A stretch of 64,000 bases of DNA from Bacteroidia bacterium (lineage in GTDB: Bacteria; Bacteroidota; Bacteroidia; B-17B0; Aurantibacillaceae): assembly GCA_014378485.1 (NCBI GenBank), contig JACMNO010000110.1, positions 62,001-126,000 of the forward strand, in the 5' to 3' direction. Both the position numbers and the translations under genes were made by a program. Shown here piece after piece: positions 37,798-47,660 of the stretch; positions within the stretch are counted from its first letter, which is position 1, and every line of letters starts with the position of its first letter. The notes under the pieces were generated by a model. It saw only the letters and a program-made list of their open reading frames with translations, was not told the DNA's origin and searched no databases.

Positions 37798-39891
37798 ATG
37801 GCTACTACAATTTTAGAATCCTCTTCAGTGAAAGAAAAAATATCGATTGATACTCTTAAAAAAGCTTACAAGTTAATGTGCACTGCTAAAAGCATGGCAG
37901 ATTTATACGAGGCCAATAAAGAGGTTACAGCAAAATATGTTCATGCAACCTCTCGTGGACACGAAGCTATACAAATTGCATTAGGACTACAATTATTGCC
38001 TCAGGATTTTGTAAGTCCGTATTACAGAGATGATAGTATTTTATTGGCTATTGGGATGAGTCCGTTTGAATTGATGTTACAATTATTAGCAAAACGAAAC
38101 GATCCATTCTCCGGAGGAAGAACTTATTATTCGCATCCTAGCTTACGCAGGGATGATATGCCAAAAATACCTCACCAAAGCAGTGCCACCGGCATGCAGG
38201 CGATTCCTACCACCGGCATTGCGATGGGATTACAATATTTGGAATTAAATAATTTGCAAAAAGAATTTGGCGGGTTAAATCCTGTATCAGTTTGTTCATT
38301 AGGAGATGCCAGTTGCACGGAAGGAGAAGTAGCAGAAGCTTTTCAAATGGCTACTTTAAAAAAATTGCCGATCCTGTATTTAGTGCAGGATAATGAATGG
38401 GATATTTCGGCGCACGCTGCTGAGATCCGCTCACAGGATATTACCGAATATGCCAAAGGCTTTAAAGGATTGGAAACAAGGACTATTGACGGAACTGATT
38501 TTATTACTTCTTACAATACTGTTAATGAGTGTTTAGCAATTATCCGCAAAGAACGTCGGCCGATGCTGATTCATGCAAAGGTGCCTTTATTGAATCATCA
38601 TACTTCTGGTGTACGAAAAGAATGGTACCGTCATGATTTGGAAGAAGCAGCAAAGAAAGATCCCTTACCGAGATTAAGAAACCAGTTGATTATTGCAGGA
38701 GTAGATGCTTCTGACATAAAAAAAATGGAAGACGATGCAATTGTATTTGTAGAATCTGAATATCAGAAAGCATTATTAGAAGAAGACCCACGCCCTGAAG
38801 ATTTGTTTTTACACGATTTTGCACCGACACCTGTTACTGAAGAAAAAGGTAATCGTTCACCGGGAGGTAAAGAGAAGACCGTTATGGTTGATAGCGCCTT
38901 GTTTGCTATACGTGAAATTATGGAAAAACATCCGGAAGCATTACTTTACGGACAGGATGTTGGAAAAAGGTTAGGAGGAGTGTTCAGGGAAGCAGCAACA
39001 CTGGCTCAAACGTTTGGTGATGACCGTGTATTTAATACACCGATACAGGAAGCTTTTATTATAGGAAGTACAGTTGGTATGAGTGCCGTAGGATTAAAAC
39101 CTATTGTTGAGGTTCAGTTTGCAGATTATATTTGGCCGGGTTTAAATCAATTGTTTACTGAAGTAAGCCGTTCCTGTTATTTAAGTAATGGTAAATGGCC
39201 CGTAAGTTGTATTATTCGCGTTCCGATTGGTGCTTATGGCAGTGGCGGACCCTATCATTCAAGTTCAGTAGAAAGTGTATTAGCAAATATTAAAGGAATT
39301 AAGATCGCCTATCCAAGTACCGGCGCAGATTTAAAAGGATTAATGAAAGCCGCTTTTTACGATCCGAATCCTGTTGTAATGCTCGAACATAAAGGATTAT
39401 ATTGGAGTAAAATTAAAGGCACGGAAGATGCCAAGACGATAGAACCGGATGAAGATTATATCATTCCATTTGGTAAGGGCAGAATTGTGCAAGAAGCTTC
39501 TGAAGAAAATATATCCAAAGGTAAATCCCTAACCGTTATTACTTACGGCATGGGTGTTTATTGGGCAAAGAGCGCTGCTAAAAAATTTGAAGGACAAGTA
39601 GAAATTATTGATTTAAGAACTATTGCGCCAGTGGATGAAGAGCTAATGTTTGCAAGTGCGAGCAAGCACGGTAAATGTTTGGTGTTAACCGAAGAGCCAG
39701 TATTTAATGGCTTTGCTCAAAGTATGGCAGCTCGTATTTCCGAAAACTGTTTCAAAAAATTAGATGCACCAGTAAGAGTAATTGGTGCGGAGAATTTACC
39801 GGCTATTCCTTTAAATTCTATTCTGGAAAAAACCATGTTGCCAAACGCTGATAAGGTTGAAAAAGCGATTGAGGATTTGTTGAATTATTAA
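37798..39891 (+). CDS. 2-oxoacid dehydrogenase E1 component, alpha-beta fusion
   Basis: Thiamine-diphosphate enzyme that decarboxylates a 2-oxoacid, probably the branched-chain type, and passes the acyl group to lipoyl-E2. Residues 1-340 are the alpha part: TSRGHEAIQIALGLQL, then the ThDP/Mg motif SLGDASCTEGEVAEAFQMAT, closing with LVQDNEWDISAHA. Residues 360-697 are the beta part: ALLYGQDVGKRLGGVFREAA, FADYIWPGLNQLFTEVSR and GAYGSGGPYHSSSVES. The fusion of both E1 subunits in one 697-residue chain is common in Bacteroidota. E2 and E3 are not adjacent. Substrate choice among branched-chain oxoacids, pyruvate or acetoin cannot be settled here. Confidence 0.9.
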   Translation: MATTILESSSVKEKISIDTLKKAYKLMCTAKSMADLYEANKEVTAKYVHATSRGHEAIQIALGLQLLPQDFVSPYYRDDSILLAIGMSPFELMLQLLAKRNDPFSGGRTYYSHPSLRRDDMPKIPHQSSATGMQAIPTTGIAMGLQYLELNNLQKEFGGLNPVSVCSLGDASCTEGEVAEAFQMATLKKLPILYLVQDNEWDISAHAAEIRSQDITEYAKGFKGLETRTIDGTDFITSYNTVNECLAIIRKERRPMLIHAKVPLLNHHTSGVRKEWYRHDLEEAAKKDPLPRLRNQLIIAGVDASDIKKMEDDAIVFVESEYQKALLEEDPRPEDLFLHDFAPTPVTEEKGNRSPGGKEKTVMVDSALFAIREIMEKHPEALLYGQDVGKRLGGVFREAATLAQTFGDDRVFNTPIQEAFIIGSTVGMSAVGLKPIVEVQFADYIWPGLNQLFTEVSRSCYLSNGKWPVSCIIRVPIGAYGSGGPYHSSSVESVLANIKGIKIAYPSTGADLKGLMKAAFYDPNPVVMLEHKGLYWSKIKGTEDAKTIEPDEDYIIPFGKGRIVQEASEENISKGKSLTVITYGMGVYWAKSAAKKFEGQVEIIDLRTIAPVDEELMFASASKHGKCLVLTEEPVFNGFAQSMAARISENCFKKLDAPVRVIGAENLPAIPLNSILEKTMLPNADKVEKAIEDLLNY

Positions 39892-39903
39892 ACTAAATTA
39901 AAA

Positions 39904-40617
39904 TTAGCAACACTTATCTTCAACAGAGTTCCACTCGTGTTCGATATTAGTCATTAGTAAGGCGTTATCAAATTGGACTGAATTTTTCGGAAAATCTTTG
40001 GTATTATTAAAGAAACTGGATTCGACGGATTTAACTTCCAAAGGTTCAACTTTCCATTGATTGGTTTTTAAAAGCATTCCATCAAATTTATTGCCGTTAG
40101 GTGAATAGCCAACAGACCCGTTTTCAAAAAATGAAGAGGCATTTTCCAGGGTTTCAAAAATAGAACCCGGATTAAAGATTGTCGTTCTTTTTCCTTCTAT
40201 TGCAATAGTGGTATTATCAGAACTTTTAAAAGAAACCTGGTAATTTTGATCGAATTCCTTTACTTCAAACTTAGCTAAATAATGTTTGCCTGGAAAAAGC
40301 CTTCCGCCAACTATGGTATTAAACAAGGAAGAGCTATCCCTTCTTGGAATGTAAACACCTTCTTTTACGATTCCATTTTCATCCCATTCTACGGCAATTC
40401 GATGTGCGCCATTTTCAGAAGATAATCCGGTAAATGCAGGAAAGCCAATGGGACGAATATGTTTTAACCGGATCAAACAAATGCCAACAATTGCTTTTCC
40501 TTTAAATATTTTTGGCCTGAAAGGTTTAGGAATTAATTTGGCGATAATTTCCGGGTCAACCGTGTAGTTAATAAGTATACGCCTATCGATAACGCCTTTT
40601 AAAGTTGGTATTTTCAT
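39904..40617 (-). CDS. DUF2071 (YqjF-like) protein
   Basis: A 237-residue cytoplasmic protein. Family landmarks are INYTVDPEIIAKLIPKPFRP near the N-terminus, GICLIRLKHIRPIGFPAFTG and GVYIPRRDSSSLFNTIVGGR. The fold is expected to resemble acetoacetate decarboxylase, but no catalytic function is known for DUF2071. It is 7 bases downstream of the DUF2147 gene on the same strand, so the two form a small operon. It converges with the E1 gene, 12 bases away. The C-terminus ends with a CC pair. Confidence 0.82.
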   Translation of the reverse strand: MKIPTLKGVIDRRILINYTVDPEIIAKLIPKPFRPKIFKGKAIVGICLIRLKHIRPIGFPAFTGLSSENGAHRIAVEWDENGIVKEGVYIPRRDSSSLFNTIVGGRLFPGKHYLAKFEVKEFDQNYQVSFKSSDNTTIAIEGKRTTIFNPGSIFETLENASSFFENGSVGYSPNGNKFDGMLLKTNQWKVEPLEVKSVESSFFNNTKDFPKNSVQFDNALLMTNIEHEWNSVEDKCC

Positions 40618-40624
40618 AGTGATT

Positions 40625-41038
40625 TTATTTCACCTTCACCCAAAAGGCTGTTCTTCCTAATAAAGATACACCAATGAATCCACGGACATTTAAATTTCCT
40701 TTTTCGTCACGTGTAATTTTACAACTGTAAGTCTTGCCATTTTTAGGATCATAAATCGTTCCGTTATGCCACAAGTCTTTACCGTCGAAATCAAAATCCT
40801 TTAAAATTTCTTTTCCAGCCAGCTTATCAGTCTGTTTGTTTTTGTCAGGGTTATTGGCATCCAGTTTGCCGGGAGTTTTGGTCCAGCTTAAAATGCCACA
40901 GTATTTAGCGCCTTTTTTTGTGATCTCTACCATGCCTTCATTCTTGTCGGTCATGTAGGTTCCAATGAGCGCATCGCCGTTTTGAGCGAATACAGTTAAT
41001 GAGATAAACAGTAGTAGTAATGCGAATATATTTTTCAT
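40625..41038 (-). CDS. DUF2147 secreted protein
   Basis: A 137-residue exported protein. The signal peptide MKNIFALLLLFISLTVFAQ is clear. The mature part has the DUF2147 pattern: GTYMTDKNEGMVEITKKGAK, YCGILSWTKTPGKLDANNPD, GKDLWHNGTIYDPKNGKTY and the ending LLGRTAFWVKVK. The fold is a lipocalin-like beta barrel, so it may bind a small ligand in the periplasm. It heads a two-gene unit with DUF2071. No function is established for the family. Confidence 0.85.
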   Translation of the reverse strand: MKNIFALLLLFISLTVFAQNGDALIGTYMTDKNEGMVEITKKGAKYCGILSWTKTPGKLDANNPDKNKQTDKLAGKEILKDFDFDGKDLWHNGTIYDPKNGKTYSCKITRDEKGNLNVRGFIGVSLLGRTAFWVKVK

Positions 41039-41082
41039 AGTTGTTTTATTAAGTAATAAAAATATATAATTTATTTGAAATA

Positions 41083-42732
41083 TTAATGATTTACAACTAG
41101 TAATTTTGTGAATGTATTGTTTTTAGAATCGGTAATTATCAAAGAATAAATTCCGCTTGGCACGGCACTTATATTCAATTGACTGATAGATTTTTGAAAT
41201 AAAGAAGATACAATCTCGTTTCCTAAAACATCAATGAGTTTGATGTTCACATATTCAATCAAATTATCTATGCTAATAGTAACATAATTGCTTGCTGGAT
41301 TTGGGTAAATTGAGATTTGTTCTTTTTTTAATTGTTGAATGCCAGTGCAGGTATTGACTGAAATAGTTTGTGTTACTGGCGTACCGGATCCTGATGCATT
41401 GGTTGCGATTAAGGTAATGTTTTTAATGCCTGAGGAAGTGTAGGTGATAACAGGGTTTTGTAAAGATGATATTGGTGTTGTTGTTCCAGGCATATACCAA
41501 CTCCATGAAGTAGGAGAATTCGTGGAATTATCTGTTAGTGTAAAAGTTTTTGCACAAACTGTATTTGAGTTCGCTGTTGTAAAATCACTTACCGGAGGGT
41601 ACTGAGTGACAGCATCATTTCTTTTATACCAAATAGGTGAGGTGTAAATTAAATCGCCGTCAGCCTGCGTTATTTTAAGGTAGTAATAATAGGAAGCGTT
41701 ATTGGCTAACGTATGGGTATACGTTAACGTGTTTGTATTTGTAACTGATGTTAAAACAAATGGGTTGCTTCCACTGCCCGGAATACCACAATACACAGCA
41801 ATTGTTGACGTGTTTTCACCATCAGGATCGGTTATGTTAACAGATAATGTTGCGGTTCCGGAATGCGAAACAACACTACCCATCATTTGCCCATTGATGC
41901 TAAAATCTACTTTGGTATTCCAGTCATCCGATCCGTAAAAATGCATGCCTTTAATCGCATTAAATAAGTCATTTTGGTTTAGAGCGGGAGCCATAACAAC
42001 AAGTCTTCCGGCAGTTTGTCTTCCAAAAACAGAATTATGTGTATCATGATCTAAACCAATACCAAGATGATATCCTTTTTTAAGCGCGGATGTATATCTA
42101 ACAATATAATCGCCGGTTGCCGGGTTCGAATAAGTGGAGTTTGTTGAAAAAGCGGGTCCGCTTCTAAAGGGGGTTCCCACAATCGCACTATCGAATGAAG
42201 CATTATATGGTTTAAAATAGAGGCTGTCATAATCCGTATTTGCCGGATGAGCAAACATTGCAAAGGCACTTGGTTTTTTGTTTATAGATTTCCATAGAGT
42301 CGCATAATTGTATTGGGAGTTGAAGACATCAAAATTACTATTGTCCCATCCAATTAATAAAGAATCGTAGCCATAAATTAAAACGTGGCCCCCATTTGAA
42401 ATAACACCATACTCCATCCCATAAAGGGCTAAAAAGTTTGAAGTGGTAGCGGCTTTGGCATCTCTGATACCTTGATGGTAGATGGTTGGAGAGGTTAGTC
42501 CTGCATTTAAATGATTGTGTTCTGAAATGCCATAAAAATCAATATGTTGTGAATTTTTGGCGTAATTAAAATCCTGAAAAGGTGTGGTTAATAATGATGA
42601 AGCGCTGTCCTTGTTGCCATCCGAATAAGATGAATGCGCATGAATATTACCAAAATAGTAATTTAAGGTTTGCGAATTTGTTATTGTTGACCGAAGTAAC
42701 AAAAATAAAATGATTGAAGTATAAAGTTTCAT
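41083..42732 (-). CDS. secreted PHP-domain (CehA/McbA-like) protein with PKD domain and T9SS tail
   Basis: Predicted extracellular metallo-phosphoesterase-like protein. The signal peptide is MKLYTSIILFLLLRSTITNS. The PHP domain begins YYFGNIHAHSSYSDGNKDSA, has DFYGISEHNHLNAGL, FAMFAHPANTDYDSLYF and YHLGIGLDHDTHNSVFGR; these His and Asp residues are the expected metal ligands. A beta domain follows, then a PKD-like domain (SDFTTANSNTVCAKTFTLTD, SWSWYMPG). The type A sorting domain has ISIYPNPASNYVTISID and VKLIDVLGNEIVSSL-like strands and ends KLLVVNH. I chose the ATG at 42732; one at 42777 would add 15 residues. Substrate unknown, possibly nucleotides or phosphodiesters. Confidence 0.85.
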   Translation of the reverse strand: MKLYTSIILFLLLRSTITNSQTLNYYFGNIHAHSSYSDGNKDSASSLLTTPFQDFNYAKNSQHIDFYGISEHNHLNAGLTSPTIYHQGIRDAKAATTSNFLALYGMEYGVISNGGHVLIYGYDSLLIGWDNSNFDVFNSQYNYATLWKSINKKPSAFAMFAHPANTDYDSLYFKPYNASFDSAIVGTPFRSGPAFSTNSTYSNPATGDYIVRYTSALKKGYHLGIGLDHDTHNSVFGRQTAGRLVVMAPALNQNDLFNAIKGMHFYGSDDWNTKVDFSINGQMMGSVVSHSGTATLSVNITDPDGENTSTIAVYCGIPGSGSNPFVLTSVTNTNTLTYTHTLANNASYYYYLKITQADGDLIYTSPIWYKRNDAVTQYPPVSDFTTANSNTVCAKTFTLTDNSTNSPTSWSWYMPGTTTPISSLQNPVITYTSSGIKNITLIATNASGSGTPVTQTISVNTCTGIQQLKKEQISIYPNPASNYVTISIDNLIEYVNIKLIDVLGNEIVSSLFQKSISQLNISAVPSGIYSLIITDSKNNTFTKLLVVNH

Positions 42733-43293
42733 GCTAGTTAAGTTTCTAATAAATGAAAGTACATTATAATCTATCAAAAAATGCGTTGTTGTGCAGATAT
42801 TTGCAATTATAACAGTTAATACAAATTTACATTATTATACTGTAGTAAGGAAGCGCTTGGTCTGATGATATGCGCTTTTTATCGGCATTTAACCTTGATG
42901 TCCAATGTTTGACCCTGTAACAATAACTATTCTTATGCGGCCTGTTTATTGTAATGAAAGTGCTAGTTTTTGCAAGCGGAGGCACGCCACCCTCTTCTTA
43001 TTTATCGGGTAATAGATAAATACCTCATGCCTTCCCCTCAGTTTAAGAGGGAATCTTATATGTGTTAGCTACTGTTTCGAACGGATTAATTGGCAAGGGA
43101 TTCTATGTTTAATTTCTATTTGAATATGTAATAAAAATAAAAGTTTATGTGCGGTTTACTAACACAAGACCTATCTTTATAAAAAGTTTTTTGTTGCAAT
43201 GTATACCACTTATTGTTGAAAACTGACCACTTGCTAAAACAGAACTTTATAAATCATATTTAATATATACATTTAAAAAACAAAATCACTACT
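42733..43293. other. gene-free interval
   Basis: 561 bases between divergently transcribed T9SS genes. I see no credible gene. It has a short imperfect dyad (TTCCCCTC...GAGGGAA near 43032) and scattered fragments such as TTTGACCCTG and AACTGACCACTTGC that could be remnants of an insertion sequence but are too short to name. Promoters of both flanking genes must lie here. Confidence 0.5.
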
Positions 43294-46200
43294 ATGAAAA
43301 AAATTCTGTCAAGCATATTCACAGTTCTTTGCTCTCTAATGCACGGGCAAACGATGACTGGAACTGTTACTACACAACCATGTAATCAAAATGGCGTTTG
43401 CTCAATAACAGTTACCGGACTAACGGCTCCTCTCAGTTATACATATTTTGTATATGGCTATCCTGCGGTAGTTCATTCTAATGTTAATTCATTAAGTGAC
43501 CAGCTCATTAACTTTTCAGCAAGTAATTTTCCAAACATATATTGCGCAGCAAGTGATGGTACGAATTCGGTTAGTTTTGGACTTACTTACACAATGCCTT
43601 TTTTTGTAAGTACCAGTAACGTAAATCCTATATGTCCAAATACAACAGGCACTTTAACTGCAAGTACTTATTCTGGTACACCAGGACCTTTTACTTATAA
43701 TTGGACTAATACACAGACATTTATTAGTTATAATGGCAATAATGCTTCTGTACCAGTTGGAACTTACAGTCTTTCTGTTGCAGATCAAATTACAGGATGT
43801 AGAGTTAATATTATTGATTCCGCATCCTATATTTCTCAAACATCAAATGTTAATGTTACTTATTCGACGACAACAGCTAATTGTACTAATGGAACTGCTA
43901 GTGTTGTGGCTACGGGAGGAGTTTTACCATATTCTTATCAATGGAATACAGGCGCTAATTCCCAATCTATTAACAATTTGATCCAAGGTCAATATACGGC
44001 TACTGTTACTGATGCCCAGGGTTGTATAAATAATTATAACTGGGGAACTTATGTGCAACAAGCTTTAACTATAAATGTAAATCCATCAATCACTAATGCA
44101 ACCTGTGTTCAAAATGACGCAAGCGTAATTGCCTTTGCAACCGGTGGTATGCCACCATATACCTATTTATGGAGTAATGGACAAACTACTCAAACCCTTA
44201 CTGCTGTTCCGGGTGGAACTAATTATTATGTTACAGCTACTGATGCCAATAACTGTCGTGGGTTTAGTGGTTGGTATATTGGAGTTACTACTCCAATTAA
44301 TGTTACTTATTCAACTACCCCAAGTTCATGCACAGCTCCAACAGGTTCTGCGGGACTTACTATAAATGGTGGAACAGCGCCTTACACAATTGTTTGGAAT
44401 ACTTATCCAACAGCATCTACAGGCATAACGGTTACTAATCTTCGTGCCGGACAATATGGCTTTACGGTAACAGATGCGGTTGGTTGTATACAAACAGGTG
44501 TGGTTAGTATTCCACCGGTTAGCACCATCAATGCTAATTTAGGTGGTACCGCTGTAATTTGTCCGGCAACTATAGGTAATGTATTTTCTAATGTAGGTGG
44601 AACTAATCCTCCTTTTACTTATAACTGGAGCAACGGTTCAACTGCTACACAAATCAATAATGTTCCTTTGGGAGGTTACTCATGTGTGATTACGGATGCT
44701 CTTGGATGTTCAGTTACTAAATATGCGAGTTTATATTCGAGCAGCCCAATTAGTATTGGTTTAAATACAACACAAGCCAGTTGCAAATTTACAGCTGATG
44801 GAAGCGTAATAGCTAATGCAACTGGCGGAACAGCACCCTATATTTATAATTGGACCAATGGGCAGTCAGGAGCTACAGCTTCAGGATTAGCTTACGGTAA
44901 TATCTGGGTAGCGGTAACTGACGCCAATGGATGTTCAAGCGATAATCATACGTATGTAAACTATAATGCAACTAATAATTCTTGCTACTGTACTATTAGC
45001 GGCAAGGTTTATAAAGATGCTAATAGTAATTGTGCAATGGATGGCGGAGAAACAGGGATCTATAATATCATGATCCATTGCTCTAATTTTGGTTATGCAT
45101 TTACAGATGCTAATGGTAACTATAGTTTTCAGGTACCGACAGGAACTTATACTCTATCTGAAACAGTTAATTCAACTTATCCTTTAGCAGGTTGTCAAAA
45201 TAATGCAGTAGTACAAGCTGTAACAGCGAGTTCAGGTTGCACAACTACAGTAAACTTTGCAAATAATGTTGTCTTACTTCACGATCTTCATATCATTACA
45301 ACATCTTATCCTTACAGCGCACCTATTCCCGGAAACACTTATAACCAAAGAGTGATTATTGAAAATAACGGAACTATACAGGAATCAGGAGTTCAGATTG
45401 GTTACACAAATGATGGTCAATTAGGTGGAATGGCTTCCTCAGTTTTATTTTCACAACAAGATGCAGTTAATTATCCAAACTGGTATAGTGTGCAATCAGG
45501 CTTTACATCTTTAGCTCCTGGAACATCAGATGAAATTAATGTAACCTATAATACGCCTACAAATATTCCTTTAGGAACACAGGTTAATTTTTATGATTCT
45601 ACAGCGCATATGGCACCAATCAATACTACATGGTTGACAGATCAAACGCCATGGGATAATGTTCAAAATTATCAGCAAACAGTGATTGGGTCTTTTGACC
45701 CTAACTTCAAAGAAGTAAGTCCTCAGGGAACAGGCCCACAAGGTTATATTGCAACTAAAGATTCTTTATTGAGCTATGTGATCCATTTCCAGAATGAAGG
45801 AACGTATTTCGCTCAAAACATCTCGGTGGTAGATACATTGGATAGTGATTTGGATTGGACTACTTTGCATCCGGGTTATGCAGATCATAACTACACAACA
45901 ACTGTTAGCGAGAATGGCGTAATCACTTTCAAATTTGCTAACATCAATTTACCATGGAAATACTCGTACGGAAATATTATGAGTTCCGGAATGGTAACTT
46001 ATACGATTAAACGCAAACGTACCGCAGCACAAGGCACTCAGTTCAAAAATAAAGCAGCAATCTATTTTGATTATAACGCACCAGTGATAACTAACACTAC
46101 ACTTAATACATTAAATGACCTGTTATCTTCAGTAAATGAAAAAACAGTAGCAGATAATAGCGATGTCATTTTATATCCTAATCCTGCTGCTGATCATTTA

Positions 46201-46410
46201 AGCATTCTTATTCATTCTAAAGACGCTAATAAAGGATTCATTAACATCCTTGATATCGCCGGTAAAGTGTTAAGCTCACAAAACGTGTCTTTGGAAGCGG
46301 GTAAAAATGTGATTTCTCAAAACACTGCAGAGTTACCTTCCGGAATTTATTTTGTGCAGGTAAAATGTAATGAGTCATTTATTACCAGAAAGTTGGTTGT
46401 GATCAAATAA
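43294..46410 (+). CDS. SprB-repeat/Cna-B-like secreted protein with type A T9SS tail
   Basis: Surface or secreted protein of 1038 residues. The signal peptide is MKKILSSIFTVLCSLMHGQ. Residues 25-560 hold about seven degenerate SprB-like modules (for example GGVLPYSYQWNTGANSQS, GGMPPYTYLWSNGQTTQT, GGTAPYIYNWTNGQSG). An SdrD/Cna-B-like beta domain follows: CTISGKVYKDANSNCAMDGG and YSFQVPTGTYTLSE. Then come DUF11-like adhesive-stalk domains (SFDPNFKEVSPQG, SYVIHFQNEGTYFAQNISVV, NKAAIYFDYNAPVITNT). The C-terminus is a type A sorting domain (VILYPNPAADHLSILIHS ... ITRKLVVIK). Unlike the 4135 gene it uses a type A tail, so no PorP/SprF partner is required. The role is probably adhesive. Confidence 0.9.
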   Translation: MKKILSSIFTVLCSLMHGQTMTGTVTTQPCNQNGVCSITVTGLTAPLSYTYFVYGYPAVVHSNVNSLSDQLINFSASNFPNIYCAASDGTNSVSFGLTYTMPFFVSTSNVNPICPNTTGTLTASTYSGTPGPFTYNWTNTQTFISYNGNNASVPVGTYSLSVADQITGCRVNIIDSASYISQTSNVNVTYSTTTANCTNGTASVVATGGVLPYSYQWNTGANSQSINNLIQGQYTATVTDAQGCINNYNWGTYVQQALTINVNPSITNATCVQNDASVIAFATGGMPPYTYLWSNGQTTQTLTAVPGGTNYYVTATDANNCRGFSGWYIGVTTPINVTYSTTPSSCTAPTGSAGLTINGGTAPYTIVWNTYPTASTGITVTNLRAGQYGFTVTDAVGCIQTGVVSIPPVSTINANLGGTAVICPATIGNVFSNVGGTNPPFTYNWSNGSTATQINNVPLGGYSCVITDALGCSVTKYASLYSSSPISIGLNTTQASCKFTADGSVIANATGGTAPYIYNWTNGQSGATASGLAYGNIWVAVTDANGCSSDNHTYVNYNATNNSCYCTISGKVYKDANSNCAMDGGETGIYNIMIHCSNFGYAFTDANGNYSFQVPTGTYTLSETVNSTYPLAGCQNNAVVQAVTASSGCTTTVNFANNVVLLHDLHIITTSYPYSAPIPGNTYNQRVIIENNGTIQESGVQIGYTNDGQLGGMASSVLFSQQDAVNYPNWYSVQSGFTSLAPGTSDEINVTYNTPTNIPLGTQVNFYDSTAHMAPINTTWLTDQTPWDNVQNYQQTVIGSFDPNFKEVSPQGTGPQGYIATKDSLLSYVIHFQNEGTYFAQNISVVDTLDSDLDWTTLHPGYADHNYTTTVSENGVITFKFANINLPWKYSYGNIMSSGMVTYTIKRKRTAAQGTQFKNKAAIYFDYNAPVITNTTLNTLNDLLSSVNEKTVADNSDVILYPNPAADHLSILIHSKDANKGFINILDIAGKVLSSQNVSLEAGKNVISQNTAELPSGIYFVQVKCNESFITRKLVVIK

Positions 46411-46432
46411 AAATTGTTCGGTTTGTTTAGTT

Positions 46433-46468
46433 AACAGCGCCCTCGTAATCGGGAGCGCTGTTTTTTTT
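46433..46468 (+). terminator. rho-independent terminator
   Basis: AACAGCGC (46433-46440) pairs with GCGCTGTT (46455-46462) and is followed by a run of T, 22 bases after the stop of the SprB-like gene. Confidence 0.85.
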
Positions 46469-46504
46469 GTTATAATTTTCTTATTTCTGGAAAAATTTAT
46501 TTCC

Positions 46505-47040
46505 ATGAAAACTTCTTTTTTCCTTTTTTTATTTGCATTCCAATTTTCTATTTTTTCTCAATCTATTAACGAACAGTGGGTAAAAGAACATTACACTAAA
46601 AAAGAATATACCATTGCCATGCGTAATGGTGTCAAATTATTTACTGCCATGTATGCCCCAAAAGATAATAAAGAGAAGCATCCCTTCCTCATTATTCGCA
46701 AACCTTATTCCTGTGAGCCTTATGGAGAAGATAATTTTTAATTCCTCTTATTGCAATTTCATTGGAGAGAATATTAAAAGGAAAGGTATATTATAGTGAT
46801 ACAAGTTGTGGACGGCCGATGGATGAAAAAAGGAACTTTTGTAGATGTACGACCTTACAATATAAATAAAAAAATAAAACAGATATTGATGAAGCCCTTG
46901 ATACTTATGATGCTGTTGATTGATTAGTGAAAAATATTTTAAATAATAATGGGAAAGTTGGCGTATTCGAAACTTTTATCCGGGTTTTTATTCTACTTTG
47001 GCAGCATTAAGCGGATACGCTGCTTTAATCTTTTTTAATT
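46505..47040 (+). pseudogene. decayed CocE/NonD-type X-Pro dipeptidyl-peptidase-like hydrolase
   Basis: The first 78 codons are intact (46505-46741): signal peptide MKTSFFLFLFAFQFSIFSQ, then YTIAMRNGVKLFTAMYAPKD and KHPFLIIRKPYSCEPYGED, the start of a CocE/NonD-family serine hydrolase. After a stop at 46739 the homology continues in other frames: DGRWMKKGTFVDVRPYNINK, DIDEALDTYDAVD interrupted by a TGA, then NNNGKVGVF, and beyond that a scrambled version of the GISYPGFY nucleophile region. The remaining 400 or so residues are gone before the next gene at 47057. Several frameshifts and stops plus a 3' deletion make this a pseudogene. Confidence 0.8.
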
Positions 47041-47056
47041 ACATATAATTTAAATT

Positions 47057-47581
47057 ATGACTGAAGAATTAGATCCTATAATATATCCCATTGGGAAAGC
47101 ACAAAACCAGGAATTCTCCAAAGAGGTTTTATATAGATCCATTATGATGGTTGAAGCTGCTCCTGTAAGTTTAAGAAAACGATTGGAAACAATTGCGCCT
47201 CAGGACCTGGAATTAAGTTACCGCAAAGGTGCATGGACGGTTCGGCAAATTGTACATCATCTCGCTGACTCTCACATGAATATGTGGATTCGTTTCAAAC
47301 ATACTCTGACATTAGAAAATCCTACGATTCAACCTTATAATCAAAATTCATGGGCTGAGATGGAAGACTACAAAACTGCTCCGCTGGAAAGTTCCTTAAT
47401 GATATTTGAAGGAATTCAACAACGCTTTTCTGCATTACTAAAAACAATGAGTGAAAGTGATTTTAAAAGAACCTACACTCACCCTGAATACAATAAACAA
47501 TTTACCCTGGCAGAAGCTACTCAATTATATGCCTGGCATGGCATGCATCATGTGGCGCAAATAGAAGGGATATTTAAATAA
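47057..47581 (+). CDS. DinB-fold YfiT-type bacillithiol transferase-like protein
   Basis: A 174-residue cytoplasmic four-helix DinB-superfamily protein of the YfiT group, which are metal-dependent hydrolases or thiol S-transferases. The N-terminus has DPIIYPIGKAQ. The three metal ligands are visible as HHLADSHMNMW (one His) and YAWHGMHHVAQIEGIFK (two His). AWTVRQIVHHLADSH and YTHPEYNKQFTLAEATQLYA are family typical. Whether the thiol is bacillithiol in this organism is unknown. A strong bidirectional terminator lies 27 bases after the stop, separating it from the convergent small gene. Confidence 0.85.
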   Translation: MTEELDPIIYPIGKAQNQEFSKEVLYRSIMMVEAAPVSLRKRLETIAPQDLELSYRKGAWTVRQIVHHLADSHMNMWIRFKHTLTLENPTIQPYNQNSWAEMEDYKTAPLESSLMIFEGIQQRFSALLKTMSESDFKRTYTHPEYNKQFTLAEATQLYAWHGMHHVAQIEGIFK

Positions 47582-47608
47582 TATTTGAGGAACTAAATTC
47601 GTATAAAT

Positions 47609-47646
47609 AAAAAAGCTTCTTAATCATGAATTAAGAAGCTTTTTTT
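47609..47646. terminator. strong bidirectional terminator
   Basis: AAAAAAGCTTCTTAAT (47609-47624) and ATTAAGAAGCTTTTTT (47630-47645) form a perfect 16-bp stem with a 5-base loop and A/T runs on both sides, between two convergent genes. Confidence 0.93.
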
Positions 47647-47660
47647 ATTGTAAAATAATT

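Noticed and set aside
42778..43293. Possible insertion-sequence remnant in the intergenic region
   Set aside because: Fragments resembling IS termini are too short and no transposase-like sequence is readable.
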